A stretch of 64,000 bases of DNA from an uncultured Ruegeria sp. (GCF_947504215.1 NZ_CANNGO010000003.1:290052-354051), one strand, 5' to 3'; shown: positions 44,399 through 53,987, numbered from the stretch's first letter. The notes: generated by a model not told the origin, from the sequence alone. Numbers and translations are program-made.

Positions 44399-45283
44399 AC
44401 TGAGTCCTTCCCATATCTTATTGCAGTTGATGGTGGCGGCACGCGCTGCCGATTTGCCATGACCTCACCCGCGGGCCTGCTACGGGTGACTCTGGGCAGC
44501 GCCAATGTGTTCTCGAATCGCGATTCAGCGATCCACACATTGAACGCAGGTTTGAGCAAGCTGATGGAACAGGCAGCTCTGCCTCAGTCAGCTTTGGTCA
44601 ACATTCCTGTCTATGCGGGCCTTGCCGGCGTCACGGACGCACAGGCGGCATCGGAAGTTGCAAACCAGCTGCCTTCGCGGGTTGTCGAAGTCGAGGATGA
44701 TCGCAGATCGGCAGTCGTTGGCGCGCTGGGATCAAATAACGGTTGTCTGATGGGTGTCGGGACCGGATCGTTTCTGGCCCGCCAGGTAGACGGTCAGATC
44801 AGTTTCATTGGCGGCTATGGCCCTGTGATTGGGGATGAAGCGTCAGGCCACTGGCTTGGCAAACAGCTTTTGCGATCTGTGCTGCTCGCCATGGATGGTA
44901 TTCGACCCCACAGCCCTTTGACGCAAGACATCGGCGCTCGATTCAACTATGACCCCGCGAAAATTGTTGCGTTCTCAGGTGCTGCACGCCAGGCAGAAGT
45001 TGCGGATTTTGCACCTGATATCGTTTCCGCTGCCAAAGCAGGAGATCCGGCGGGGCAGGAGCTTATGCAGAAAGGCGCTGACTATTTGGCGGGGGGCTTA
45101 CGTGCGCTTGGCTATTCCAGCGGAGATCCAATCTGCGCCATTGGCGGCGTTGCGGCCTGCTATCAGGATTACTTGCCAGCCGAGATGGCTGCGGCGCTGA
45201 CCGAGCCGGAGGGAACAGCCATTGACGGAGCCCTGCAACTGGCGCGCCGGTTGGCAAAACGCGCAAAGGTGGGTGCTGAATGA
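44396..45283 (+). CDS. BadF/BadG/BcrA/BcrD-type N-acetylglucosamine kinase
   Basis: 295 residues. ATPase of the NagK-like actin fold: phosphate 1 motif DGGGTRCRFA (residue about 11), GVGTGSFLARQ near 121 and GYGPVIGDEASGHWLGKQ near 138. Phosphorylates GlcNAc or MurNAc at position 6, feeding MurQ and NagA. First gene of the plus-strand amino-sugar operon; its stop overlaps the regulator ATG (four bases). A PTS-free route, because the importer lacks a phosphotransferase. Confidence 0.88.
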   Translation: MTESFPYLIAVDGGGTRCRFAMTSPAGLLRVTLGSANVFSNRDSAIHTLNAGLSKLMEQAALPQSALVNIPVYAGLAGVTDAQAASEVANQLPSRVVEVEDDRRSAVVGALGSNNGCLMGVGTGSFLARQVDGQISFIGGYGPVIGDEASGHWLGKQLLRSVLLAMDGIRPHSPLTQDIGARFNYDPAKIVAFSGAARQAEVADFAPDIVSAAKAGDPAGQELMQKGADYLAGGLRALGYSSGDPICAIGGVAACYQDYLPAEMAAALTEPEGTAIDGALQLARRLAKRAKVGAE

Positions 45284-46047
45284 CTGCGGATACAATCGAA
45301 GACTTTCTGAAGTCCGATGACTGGATGCAGGACGCTGCCGGGCCCCGATACGTGCGTCTGCGCAAGCGGATTGAAGAGAGCATCGAAACGGGCCTTCTGG
45401 GCGAAAGTGCGCCGCTGCCCGCGGAACGAGAGATCGCCACTCTGACAGGCTTGTCCCGGGTAACAGTTCGCCGGGCAATGCAGGATCTCGTCGACCGGGG
45501 CATCATTGTCCAACGCCAAGGATCCGGCAGTTTCGTTTCAGACGGAACGCCAAAGGTGGAACAATCTCTGTCCCGGCTGACATCCTTCACCGAAGACATG
45601 ACCCGGCGGGGCCTGAATTCATCCAGCGAATGGCTGGAGCGTGGCGTTCACACCCCGTCACCGGAAGAAGTGATGGCACTTGCGCTGTCGTCGGGCGAAG
45701 CTGTCGCTCGGATATCCCGTTTGCGACGCGCCAACGACCGGCCAATGGCAATCGAACGCGCCTCATTGCCGATTGATATCTTGCCGAAACCGCAACTTGT
45801 CGACTCGTCGCTTTACGAAGTTCTAGGGCGTGACGGAAATCGGCCCGTTCGGGCATTGCAAAGAATTTCTGCAATCAATCTTGAAAGCGAGGATTCTGCA
45901 CTTCTGGGTGTCGAGCCGGGTGCAGCCGGGCTGCGCATCGTACGCACCTCATATCTGGCCAACCGCCGGGTTGTCGAATTCACGCGCTCTATCTACCGCG
46001 GCGATGCCTATGATTTTGTGGCAGAGCTGCGTTTGGCCAATAGCTAG
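45280..46047 (+). CDS. GntR/UTRA transcriptional regulator
   Basis: 255 residues. GntR winged helix (residues about 25-90: PLPAEREIATLTGLSRVTVRRAMQDLVDRGI) and a C-terminal UTRA effector domain (IERASLPIDILP, EFTRSIYRGDAYDFVAEL), as in NagR/HutC proteins that sense GlcNAc-6-P or similar. Almost certainly binds the duplicated operator between murQ and the kinase. ATGA overlap with the kinase. Confidence 0.92.
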   Translation: MTADTIEDFLKSDDWMQDAAGPRYVRLRKRIEESIETGLLGESAPLPAEREIATLTGLSRVTVRRAMQDLVDRGIIVQRQGSGSFVSDGTPKVEQSLSRLTSFTEDMTRRGLNSSSEWLERGVHTPSPEEVMALALSSGEAVARISRLRRANDRPMAIERASLPIDILPKPQLVDSSLYEVLGRDGNRPVRALQRISAINLESEDSALLGVEPGAAGLRIVRTSYLANRRVVEFTRSIYRGDAYDFVAELRLANS

Positions 46048-46055
46048 GACAAAAC

Positions 46056-47087
46056 ATGCAACATCTGATCACCCGCATGCGCCGGGAAATCGACGAAATA
46101 CCTGCGGCCGTTGACCGGTTGCTGACACATGGGCAGGCCGATATCGCGGCTGTCGCCGATGTCGCGCGAAACCTTGACCCGACCTTCATCGTGACAGTTG
46201 CGCGCGGCTCGTCCGATCATGTCTGTACTTATCTGAAATACGCATCCGAAATTGTTCTGGGCGTTCCAGTTGCCTCGGTAGGCCCTTCCATCGGGTCGGT
46301 CTATGATTCCGTCTTGAAGTTGCAAAACGGGCTTTGTCTGTCTGTATCTCAGTCAGGAAAAAGCCCAGATATTCTGGCGATGGCCCGCAACGCAGGGCGC
46401 GATGGTGCCATGACCGTTGCACTGACCAACGATGCTCAGTCTCCGTTGGCGAAGGCCAGCACATATCCAATCGATATTCAGGCGGGCCCCGAGCTAAGCG
46501 TCGCGGCAACTAAGACCTTTGTCACCTCGGCGGTTGCCGGTCTCTGGCTCCTGGCCGAATGGAGCAAGGACGCGGCTTTGTTGTCTGCGATCCGGGCTTT
46601 GCCACAGCAAATGGACGTCGCCACCAAAATCAGCTGGCCGGAAGTGCGGGCTGCAATTGGTGAAAACTCATCGCTGTTCACCTTGGGGCGAGGGCAGGCT
46701 TTGGCCGTTTCGAATGAGGCTGCGTTGAAGCTCAAGGAAACCTGCCAGCTGCATGCCGAAAGCTATTCGTCAGCAGAAGTTTTGCACGGGCCGGTCTCGA
46801 TCGTACAAGACGGCTTTCCGGTTCTGGGTTTTGCTGCCGCCGATGCCGCAGAAATGCCTCTGTCAGAGGTCGCCGACGCGATCAGCGCCAAAGGCGCGCA
46901 AGTGTTTGCGACGACAGACAAGGTAAAGCAGGCGGTCAGAGTGGATCATGTCCGCACAGATCATGCCCTGACGGATCCGCTAAGCCTGATTGTGTCGTTC
47001 TATTCCATGGTCGAAGCTTTTGCAGCTTCTCGGGGAATCGACCCAGACGCGCCGCGCCATCTTAAGAAGGTCACCGAAACGGTATGA
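46056..47087 (+). CDS. Glucosamine-6-phosphate deaminase-like SIS protein (NagB-II type)
   Basis: 343 residues with two SIS sugar-phosphate isomerase domains: VARGSSDHVCTYLKY, SVSQSGKSPDILAMAR, ATKTFVTSAVAGLW in the first and LGRGQALAVSNEAALKLKETC, HGPVSIV in the second. This is the C-terminal half of GlmS without the glutaminase, the arrangement of NagB-II/AgaS deaminases. Likely converts GlcN-6-P to Fru-6-P. Its stop and the next ATG overlap (ATGA). Confidence 0.9.
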   Translation: MQHLITRMRREIDEIPAAVDRLLTHGQADIAAVADVARNLDPTFIVTVARGSSDHVCTYLKYASEIVLGVPVASVGPSIGSVYDSVLKLQNGLCLSVSQSGKSPDILAMARNAGRDGAMTVALTNDAQSPLAKASTYPIDIQAGPELSVAATKTFVTSAVAGLWLLAEWSKDAALLSAIRALPQQMDVATKISWPEVRAAIGENSSLFTLGRGQALAVSNEAALKLKETCQLHAESYSSAEVLHGPVSIVQDGFPVLGFAAADAAEMPLSEVADAISAKGAQVFATTDKVKQAVRVDHVRTDHALTDPLSLIVSFYSMVEAFAASRGIDPDAPRHLKKVTETV

Positions 47088-48238
47088 GCAGCGCGCTTCA
47101 AGCCATCACCGGAGCCGAGGTTTTGACGCCAGACGGCATAGTGCTTGACCATGCGGTTTTGCAGCGCGACGGCCGAATTGAAGCCGTCGTGCCGGTTTCT
47201 GATCTTGGGCCTGACGTCCAGACAACAACGGTTGATGGCGGCTTCCTCGCACCCGGATTTGTCGACCTTCAGGTCAATGGCGGCGGTGGCTTGATGTTGA
47301 ACAATGCCCCCGAGGTCGAGACGTTGCGTGTGATGGCAGCCGCCCACGCCCGAATTGGCGCAACTTCGATCCTGCCCACTTTGATCACCGACACGCCCGA
47401 GGTAACGCGGCGCGCAGTAGCGGCTGCAATTGCCGCAATAGCAGAAGGTATTCCCGGTATACTGGGCCTGCATCTGGAAGGGCCTCATCTGTCCGTATCA
47501 CGCAAAGGCGCGCATGACGCCGCGCTGATACGTCCGATGGAGCAGTCAGATCTGGAAATGCTTTTGGAAACTGCGGCACTGCTGCCGGTTCTGAAAGTCA
47601 CCGTTGCCCCTGAAGGTGTATCAAATGCCCAAATAATGGCGATGGCTGACGCTGGCATCCTGGTGTCGCTAGGCCACACTGATGCCAGCTATGACGCCTG
47701 TAAGGCAGCCGCGAACGCCGGCGCGCGCTGTGTCACGCATCTGTTCAATGCACAAAGCCAGATGGGAAACCGCGAACCCGGAACCGTAGGGGCGGCCCTC
47801 GCGTTGGGCGATTTATCCGCCGGTTTGATAGCGGACGCCATCCATGTGCATCCAGCCTCGATGAAAACCGCGCTTGGCGCAAAACAGGGGCCGGGCTGTG
47901 TGTTTCTGGTCAGCGACGCGATGGCAACCGCTGGATCAGATATCGAAAGTTTCACGCTGAATGGGCGGGAAATTCACCGCAGCGGCGATCGGTTGACGCT
48001 TGCAGACGGAACGTTGGCCGGTGCCCATCTTGAGCTGCTGGATGCGGCACAAAACATTTCGGAATTGTCCGGTGTAGCACTGGCCAAGGCGTTGGAGATG
48101 GCCAGCCGCCTGCCCGCCGGCCTGATCGGTCAGAATCAGATTGGTCGGATTTGCCCAGGTGCTGCGGCCGATATCTTGCACATTGGCGGCGCAGGACGGC
48201 TCGAGAGCGTTTGGCAGGGCGGTCGCAAGCTCAGTTAG
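47084..48238 (+). CDS. nagA: N-acetylglucosamine-6-phosphate deacetylase
   Basis: 384 residues. Amidohydrolase-fold enzyme that removes acetate from GlcNAc-6-P. Metal-site motifs: LHLEGPHLSVSRKGAHD, LGHTDASYDACKAAANAGA, VTHLFNAQSQMGNREPG and LVSDAMATAGSD with the catalytic Asp. Ends the plus-strand amino-sugar operon, upstream neighbour the NagB-II-like deaminase. Confidence 0.95.
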   Translation: MSSALQAITGAEVLTPDGIVLDHAVLQRDGRIEAVVPVSDLGPDVQTTTVDGGFLAPGFVDLQVNGGGGLMLNNAPEVETLRVMAAAHARIGATSILPTLITDTPEVTRRAVAAAIAAIAEGIPGILGLHLEGPHLSVSRKGAHDAALIRPMEQSDLEMLLETAALLPVLKVTVAPEGVSNAQIMAMADAGILVSLGHTDASYDACKAAANAGARCVTHLFNAQSQMGNREPGTVGAALALGDLSAGLIADAIHVHPASMKTALGAKQGPGCVFLVSDAMATAGSDIESFTLNGREIHRSGDRLTLADGTLAGAHLELLDAAQNISELSGVALAKALEMASRLPAGLIGQNQIGRICPGAAADILHIGGAGRLESVWQGGRKLS

Positions 48239-48270
48239 CCCCAATTCTGAAGCGGCATTCGAGGCACGCA

Positions 48271-49143
48271 TTACTCAAACGTCTGGGACAAAATGAACGA
48301 GCTGCAAGCCTCGGTCAGATCCCTGAAACGCGCCCTTTCGCGTATATAGAGATAGACCTGACGTTTATCGGGCAGGTCCGCAAAAGGTCTGAAGGCCGTC
48401 GAATCCGGAATGACCTGCGCGACGGTCTGCGGCAACACGGTCGCCCATTGGCCGGTCCGCACCATCGTGATCAGTGAATGCGTGTTGTGTATGGCTATTT
48501 CCGAGCTTTCAAGCACGTCCTTGAAATCAGGAGATTGGATAAAATCACATAATGCGTTTCGCACAAATCTAGTGGCCAACAGATCCGAGATTTTTGGTGG
48601 CTCGGCACGCGTTATCAGCGGGTGATCCGACGCAGCGACCAGACCAAAGCGATCTTCAAACAAGGGGACCGTTCTAACCCCATTCAGCGGATGTTCGCCA
48701 GATGCTATTCCGATATCCGCCTTGTCCCCGGCGATGGCGTCCAGAACCTGCTGGGTGTCTGCATCGCGCAGCTCGATCTTCAGGCCGGGGAATCGCGTTG
48801 TCATGTGGTCAAGCAGGGCTGGAAACACTAAAGCCCCGACCGAGGGAACAGATACAACGCGGATCAGCCCGTGTTCCGCTTTGGCCGCAGCCTCGATGCT
48901 CTGCACCGTTTGATCAAATTCCCGCACCTGTTTAAGCGCCAGATCAAACACTTGCTTGCCCATCGGGGAAAGGGCGTTCTTTCTTTCGCCCTCGAACAGT
49001 TTTTTGCCCAGATGATCTTCCAACTGTTTCAAAGTCATAGAGACCGCAGATTGCGTTCGGCCTAGCCGGTCTGCAGCTTCGCCAAGGTTACCGGTCTGGG
49101 CGACCGTACAGAAGCAGCGCAGCATCTCGACCTTGATCGCCAT
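48271..49143 (-). CDS. LysR family transcriptional regulator
   Basis: 290 residues. HTH at residues about 5-60 (FCTVAQTGNLGEAADRLGRTQSAVSMTLKQLEDHLG) and a LysR substrate-binding domain. Divergent from the aldehyde-dehydrogenase operon, so it is likely its activator. Effector unknown. The ATG is 103 bases from the operon start, with dyads between. Confidence 0.9.
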   Translation of the reverse strand: MAIKVEMLRCFCTVAQTGNLGEAADRLGRTQSAVSMTLKQLEDHLGKKLFEGERKNALSPMGKQVFDLALKQVREFDQTVQSIEAAAKAEHGLIRVVSVPSVGALVFPALLDHMTTRFPGLKIELRDADTQQVLDAIAGDKADIGIASGEHPLNGVRTVPLFEDRFGLVAASDHPLITRAEPPKISDLLATRFVRNALCDFIQSPDFKDVLESSEIAIHNTHSLITMVRTGQWATVLPQTVAQVIPDSTAFRPFADLPDKRQVYLYIRERARFRDLTEACSSFILSQTFE

Positions 49144-49149
49144 ATTTCA

Positions 49150-49204
49150 AACTTTCTTAACTTACTTAAAGTTATTTGAGTTTGACTGATGAGACCTACA
49201 AAAT
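49150..49204 (+). promoter_or_regulatory. LysR-type operator and promoter of the aldehyde-dehydrogenase operon
   Basis: AACTTT (49150-49155) and AAAGTT (49168-49173) are inverted 12 bases apart, the LTTR spacing. Just downstream, TTGAGT (49176-49181), 17 bases, CAAAAT (49199-49204) make a plausible weak -35/-10 pair, as expected for an activated promoter. Confidence 0.5.
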
Positions 49205-49245
49205 CCATCCTATCCCAAATTGAAATTGCGAATTTGGGGTCTGAC

Positions 49246-50691
49246 GTGACAAAACTGAACCTTATTGCTGGCGAATGGCTGGCTGGCGAAAGCGAAATTG
49301 AAAACCGGAACCCTTCGGATCTGAGCGATCTGGTCGGCATGTTCGCGCAAGCCAGCGCAGATCAACTCGACGCGACACTGGATCAAGCACGCACCGCACA
49401 GGCCGAGTGGGAGGCGTATGGCCCCGAACGCAAGCAGGCCGTTCTGATGAATATCGGTAATGAGTTGATGTCGCGCGCCGAGGAGCTCGGCACCCTTCTG
49501 GCCCGCGAAGAAGGCAAACCCAAGGCCGAAGGCAAAGGCGAAGTTTATCGCGCCGGTCAGTTCTTCACCTATTACGCCGCCGAGTGCCTGCGCCAGATCG
49601 GTGAGAATGCCGACAGCGTGCGCCCCGGAGTTGAGATCGATGTGCGCCGCGAAGCGGTGGGTGTGGTGGCGATCATAAGCCCGTGGAACTTCCCGACCGC
49701 GACCGCGTCGTGGAAAATCGCGCCGGCACTTTGCTATGGCAACGCGGTGGTCTGGAAACCCGCCAACATCACCCCGGCCTCGGCTGTGGCTCTGACCGAG
49801 ATCATCGAACGTCAGGACATCCCTAAAGGTCTGTTCAGCCTCGTTATGGGTTCGGGCCGGTCCATAGGTCAGCGTCTCGTCGAAAGCCCAGAGGTCAATG
49901 CCATCTCGTTCACCGGTTCGGTTCCTGTTGGTAAAGGCATTGCGTCCGCCGCCATCCAGAATCTGACCAAGGTTCAGATGGAAATGGGGTCGAAAAACGC
50001 GCTGGCCGTGATGGACGACGCCGATCTTGATCTGGCCGTGACGCTGGCGCTTGGCGGTGCCTTTGGTGGCACCGGTCAGAAATGCACGGCGTCTTCACGG
50101 CTGGTCGTGCACGCGGGCATCCATGACGCCTTTGTAGAAAAACTGGTTGCCGGTGCTCAGGCCATGAAAGTCGGCCACGCGCTGGAAGAGGGCACGCAGT
50201 TGGGTCCCGTCGTCAGCCAGCAGCAGCTGAGCGAAAACCTCGCCTATGTTGATCTGGGCAAATCCGAGGGTGCAGAATTGGCTTGCGGCGGTCAGCGCCT
50301 GGATATGCCCCATGACGGCTTCTACATGTCGCCCGGCGTGTTCCTGAACACCACCAACGACATGCGCATCAACCGCGAAGAGATGTTTGCACCCCTGACC
50401 AGCGTCATCAAGGTCGGCAGCTATGACGAGGCGCTGAGCGTCGTCAACGACACCAATTTCGGCCTGACCTCGGGCATCGTGACCCAAAACTTGGCCCGTG
50501 CCACCCACTTCCGCCGCAATGCGCGGACCGGCGTGGTGACCGTCAATCTGCCCACCGCAGGCACCGATTATCATGTACCCTTCGGCGGACGCGGCGACAG
50601 CTCGTACGGTCCGCGCGAACAGGGTAAAGCAGCCGCTGAGTTCTACACCACAGTCAAAACCGCTTATATCAGTGCCGGAACCCCAGTCTGA
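49246..50691 (+). CDS. Aldehyde dehydrogenase, 2-oxoglutarate-semialdehyde dehydrogenase-like
   Basis: 481 residues from the GTG at 49246; the frame runs back to an ATG at 49189 inside the promoter. ALDH motifs: SPWNFPTATASWKIAPAL, FTGSVPVGKGIA, general base Glu in EMGSKNAL (about residue 246) and catalytic Cys in GQKCTASSR (about 280). The GGTGQKCTASSR and FGGRGDSSYGPREQG details are like the KGSADH group that makes 2-oxoglutarate. The exact substrate is inferred. First gene of the LysR-controlled operon. Confidence 0.87.
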   Translation: MTKLNLIAGEWLAGESEIENRNPSDLSDLVGMFAQASADQLDATLDQARTAQAEWEAYGPERKQAVLMNIGNELMSRAEELGTLLAREEGKPKAEGKGEVYRAGQFFTYYAAECLRQIGENADSVRPGVEIDVRREAVGVVAIISPWNFPTATASWKIAPALCYGNAVVWKPANITPASAVALTEIIERQDIPKGLFSLVMGSGRSIGQRLVESPEVNAISFTGSVPVGKGIASAAIQNLTKVQMEMGSKNALAVMDDADLDLAVTLALGGAFGGTGQKCTASSRLVVHAGIHDAFVEKLVAGAQAMKVGHALEEGTQLGPVVSQQQLSENLAYVDLGKSEGAELACGGQRLDMPHDGFYMSPGVFLNTTNDMRINREEMFAPLTSVIKVGSYDEALSVVNDTNFGLTSGIVTQNLARATHFRRNARTGVVTVNLPTAGTDYHVPFGGRGDSSYGPREQGKAAAEFYTTVKTAYISAGTPV

Positions 50692-51668
50692 TGCGGATCG
50701 ACGGGCTGCAATATGTGAACTGGTCGGAGAAGGTTTTCCGCCAACTGCGCGAAGGCGGCGTGGATGCCATCCACGTCACCATCTCGTATCACGAGAACTT
50801 TCGTGAAACGGTTCTGAACTTTGAAAAATGGAATCGCTGGTTCGAGCAGTATCCGGATCTGATCATGAAGGGTCAGTGGGCCAGTGATATTGATGTTGCC
50901 CGCGAAACCGGACGAACGGTCGTATTCTTCGGATTTCAGAATCCTTCGCCCATTGAAGACGATATTGGCCTGGTTGAAATCCTGCATACGCTGGGTGCGC
51001 GGTTCATGCAGCTGACCTATAACAACCAGTCCCTGCTGGCGACCGGTTGCTACGAGGCCGAAGACACCGGCATCACCCGCATGGGCAAAGAGGTCATCAA
51101 AGAGATGAACCGTGTTGGTCTTGTCGTCGACATGAGCCATTCGGCGGACCGCTCGACCATCGAAGCCGCCGAACTGTCCGAGCGTCCCATAGCCATCACC
51201 CACGCCAATCCATACGAATGGTCCCCCGCCCTGCGCAACAAGCGCGACGAGGTCATCCGTGCGGTGACGGAAAAAGGTGGGATGCTGGGCTTTTCGGTCT
51301 ACCCTCATCACCTGAAGGACAAATCCGCCTGCACGTTGGAGAGCTTCTGTGAAATGATCGCCCGCACGGCAGACAAATATGGCGCTCAGAATCTGGGGAT
51401 TGGCACCGATCTGTGTCAGGACCAACCCGACAGCGTGGTCGAATGGATGCGGGTCGGGCGTTGGACCAAGGAAATCGACTATGGCGAAGGCTCGGCCAGC
51501 GCACCTGGCTTCCCGCCCATGCCGAACTGGTTCAAGGACAACCGCGATTTCGGCAACATCGAATCCGGCCTGCGCAAGGTCGGCATGAATGAGGATGAAG
51601 TTGCCGGTATCATGGGCGGCAACTGGTACCGGTTCTTTGCAGAAAACTTTGGACCTATGAACGTATGA
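50691..51668 (+). CDS. Membrane dipeptidase-like metallohydrolase (peptidase M19)
   Basis: 325 residues. Renal-dipeptidase fold: FMQLTYNNQSLLATGC, VVDMSHSADRSTIEAAELS, ITHANPYEWSPALRNKRDEV and IGTDLCQDQPD with metal-binding His and Asp. Lacks a signal peptide, so cytoplasmic. M19 enzymes cleave dipeptides or act on lactam-like or cyclic substrates; here the substrate is unknown. ATG overlaps the upstream TGA (TGATG); stop overlaps the next start by four bases. Confidence 0.85.
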   Translation: MRIDGLQYVNWSEKVFRQLREGGVDAIHVTISYHENFRETVLNFEKWNRWFEQYPDLIMKGQWASDIDVARETGRTVVFFGFQNPSPIEDDIGLVEILHTLGARFMQLTYNNQSLLATGCYEAEDTGITRMGKEVIKEMNRVGLVVDMSHSADRSTIEAAELSERPIAITHANPYEWSPALRNKRDEVIRAVTEKGGMLGFSVYPHHLKDKSACTLESFCEMIARTADKYGAQNLGIGTDLCQDQPDSVVEWMRVGRWTKEIDYGEGSASAPGFPPMPNWFKDNRDFGNIESGLRKVGMNEDEVAGIMGGNWYRFFAENFGPMNV

Positions 51669-53350
51669 CAGATTCGCGCTCTCATATCGCTCGCCGGGAT
51701 CCGGCCACCGTGATGCGCCTGTCGCGGCTGGGATCGCTGCATCAGTGCAGGCTTAGCTTCATGCGGCAACTGACACGACGCATGGCGAATGAGGGGTGGA
51801 CGTTTTCCAGACCGGTTTTCAACATCGATGATGCGGGCGTTGGCCACGCTGTCTACTCCGCGCACGGCCCGGAACGCGCCTATTCCTTAGTGGCGTTTGC
51901 CCATGACCTGCCACCCGAACAACGCTCGGATCGGGTGATCGCCGAAGCCTGGGATGCCACGTTCACCCTGTTTGACGGGGTCCCGACAAACGAAGATATC
52001 GACAGGCTGTCGCAAAACGTACCGTTGCAAGAGGCCGGACGCGTTAGCGAAAGCGAGCTGTCCCTGTCCCGCGCAAACCGGTCCGTTCGATTGTGGGCGC
52101 ATGTTGTGGACCGGCTCGCAACAGGGCAGCAACCCGATCTGGAACAGATCTACAAGGTCGGCTACCTGATGCGGACAACTGCGGTATACGGATCCGGCAA
52201 GTTTGGTGCCGCAGATCGCGAAAAGACGGGAAACCGTCCAGAAACCAACGCACCCTTCCAGACCGAAATGCTATCGGTCTACCTGACCCGCACATTTGTG
52301 CGTGATCTGGTACAGCATATGGCGCAGGTCAAAGGCGGCGATGCCACAGCCAAGCTGGACGCGGACATTGCCCGCTGGCTGGGGATTGGCAATTCAACCG
52401 GCCTGGGCATGGCGCCCTTCATCGTCAACCATCCAATCCTATTCAACAACTGGATCATGGTGCGAGAAGAGGCCATCTCGCGTGTTCGTTCAATCGAAAC
52501 CGCTTCGGCAGAGGAAGACAGAGCGTTTCGGGAGATCTTTGAACGCAGCAAATTGTCGATGTCGTGGTGGCACTCGGAACATCCGGTTCAGATCAAAAAG
52601 CTTGCGGCGTTGAACGCAGATCTGTCCTCCATTTCGACTTATCTGAGCCAGGAAAAATTGCAGCACGACTACCCTTGGGACCGTTTGGTTCGCTGGTCCG
52701 AAACGGCGTTGAGCCAGGAAGGGCAGGAACTGGTCGCCTCGCTGATCCTGGAACCTTACGGGGATCTGGTGGATGGGCTTTCGTCTTGCATGGCCGACAG
52801 CAACTCTGGCGCGCATGTGATCAACGGCGCGATGCCCGTCACCGAGGTTCGTTCGCTTTTTGACCAGAGTTTCGGATGGGCAATGGATCTGGACTGGACC
52901 GCACCCGAAAACTGCGCCCGGGCCTGGTACGTGTCCGAAGAAAAACTGGAACCCCGGCTGGGCGAACGGTTCAAAGAACCTATTGCCGAGTATGAACAAC
53001 CCTTGGCCCCAGCGCGGGACGCAGTACGCGCTCAAAAGGCGCTTGCAGAATGGGACGGCGAAGCCCTGATTGCAGAATTCCTGCTGCGGCACCCCGAACA
53101 TCGTCACGCGGTACGCCGTGCACAGATGGCCACTGTGGCACCTTATGGTGAGATTCACGACAACACGATCAGCGCTGACGTTCTGCCGATAGATATGCTG
53201 AGGGCAAAGCTGTCCTTCTTTGGCGCAACACATTTTGATCCACGCTCGGACCGCTGGGTGCGGATTTGCATGTATTCCGGCGCGCCCTACCCAGAGGATC
53301 TGATCCGCGAAAACGCCGATCTGTGGGTGTATCCCGAGGTTCAGAAATGA
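51665..53350 (+). CDS. Conserved-operon protein of unknown function, 561 residues
   Basis: I do not recognise the family. No signal peptide or membrane helix; mixed alpha/beta with aromatic-rich segments (SYHENF-free; AWYVSEEK, WMVREEAIS-like helices), TRTFVRDLVQHMAQVKGG, GNSTGLGMAPFIVNHPILFNNWIMVREE and MADSNSGAHVINGAMPVTEVRS. Cys are few. It lies mid-operon with ATGA overlaps at both ends, so it is made with the dipeptidase and the DUF3726 protein. It is probably an enzyme or large subunit, but nothing indicates which. Confidence 0.8.
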   Translation: MTDSRSHIARRDPATVMRLSRLGSLHQCRLSFMRQLTRRMANEGWTFSRPVFNIDDAGVGHAVYSAHGPERAYSLVAFAHDLPPEQRSDRVIAEAWDATFTLFDGVPTNEDIDRLSQNVPLQEAGRVSESELSLSRANRSVRLWAHVVDRLATGQQPDLEQIYKVGYLMRTTAVYGSGKFGAADREKTGNRPETNAPFQTEMLSVYLTRTFVRDLVQHMAQVKGGDATAKLDADIARWLGIGNSTGLGMAPFIVNHPILFNNWIMVREEAISRVRSIETASAEEDRAFREIFERSKLSMSWWHSEHPVQIKKLAALNADLSSISTYLSQEKLQHDYPWDRLVRWSETALSQEGQELVASLILEPYGDLVDGLSSCMADSNSGAHVINGAMPVTEVRSLFDQSFGWAMDLDWTAPENCARAWYVSEEKLEPRLGERFKEPIAEYEQPLAPARDAVRAQKALAEWDGEALIAEFLLRHPEHRHAVRRAQMATVAPYGEIHDNTISADVLPIDMLRAKLSFFGATHFDPRSDRWVRICMYSGAPYPEDLIRENADLWVYPEVQK

Positions 53351-53976
53351 GCTTTTCACTGAACGAGGTAGAAGCCACGGCAAAGCGCGCGGCCCGAGGT
53401 GCTGGATATGCTTGGGGTATCGCAGAAGAAGCTGGAAAAGCGACGCGGTGGCTATGCGCCCAAGGGCTGGATGGGCCAGCCGAACTGGCCAAGCTTTTGG
53501 ACATGGGCTTCGCCGGATCATTGGACCAGCACATGCCACAAGACCTGACCGCAGATTGGGTGGGTGAAAAGGACCTGTGCCCGCTGACCTGCGGCGCGGC
53601 GCTGTCTGACTACGCCAAAAAGTGGCAGGCTGACCCGCTGCATCTACGGCGTGTTGCTGTGCCGCTTTTGCTGCTTCCTCTTGTTGCCAATGCAGTGAAG
53701 TGTCAGAACGCGGTCGCCACGATCACAACCGACGGCATCAATGCTGTGACAGATGGCACGCATCTGTCCTGTTCAGACGTTGATATGAGCCGGGCCGACC
53801 ACGTGACTGTAAGCACTGGTGGCACGTTGGAAACGACAAGGCCAAAACAGACGCGCGCTACCCCTGATCCGGCCAGTTGGGATGTTCTCACCAACTTTGC
53901 CTTCCGGACCTACGCCCCTGCAACCGAGCAATCCCGGCTTTTGGGCGCAGGGGCCGGTTTGTCGGATAATGACTGA
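53347..53976 (+). CDS. DUF3726 domain protein
   Basis: 209 residues from the ATG at 53347. N terminus SLNEVEATAKRAARGAGYAWGIAEEAGKATRW is the family landmark; LVANAVKCQNAVATITTDGI follows in the second half. DUF3726 occurs in proteobacteria next to catabolic dehydrogenases and has no assigned role. Overlaps the 561-residue gene by four bases. The two probably interact or form one functional unit (inference from coupling). Confidence 0.8.
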   Translation: MSFSLNEVEATAKRAARGAGYAWGIAEEAGKATRWLCAQGLDGPAELAKLLDMGFAGSLDQHMPQDLTADWVGEKDLCPLTCGAALSDYAKKWQADPLHLRRVAVPLLLLPLVANAVKCQNAVATITTDGINAVTDGTHLSCSDVDMSRADHVTVSTGGTLETTRPKQTRATPDPASWDVLTNFAFRTYAPATEQSRLLGAGAGLSDND

Positions 53977-53987
53977 AGGATACTCTG

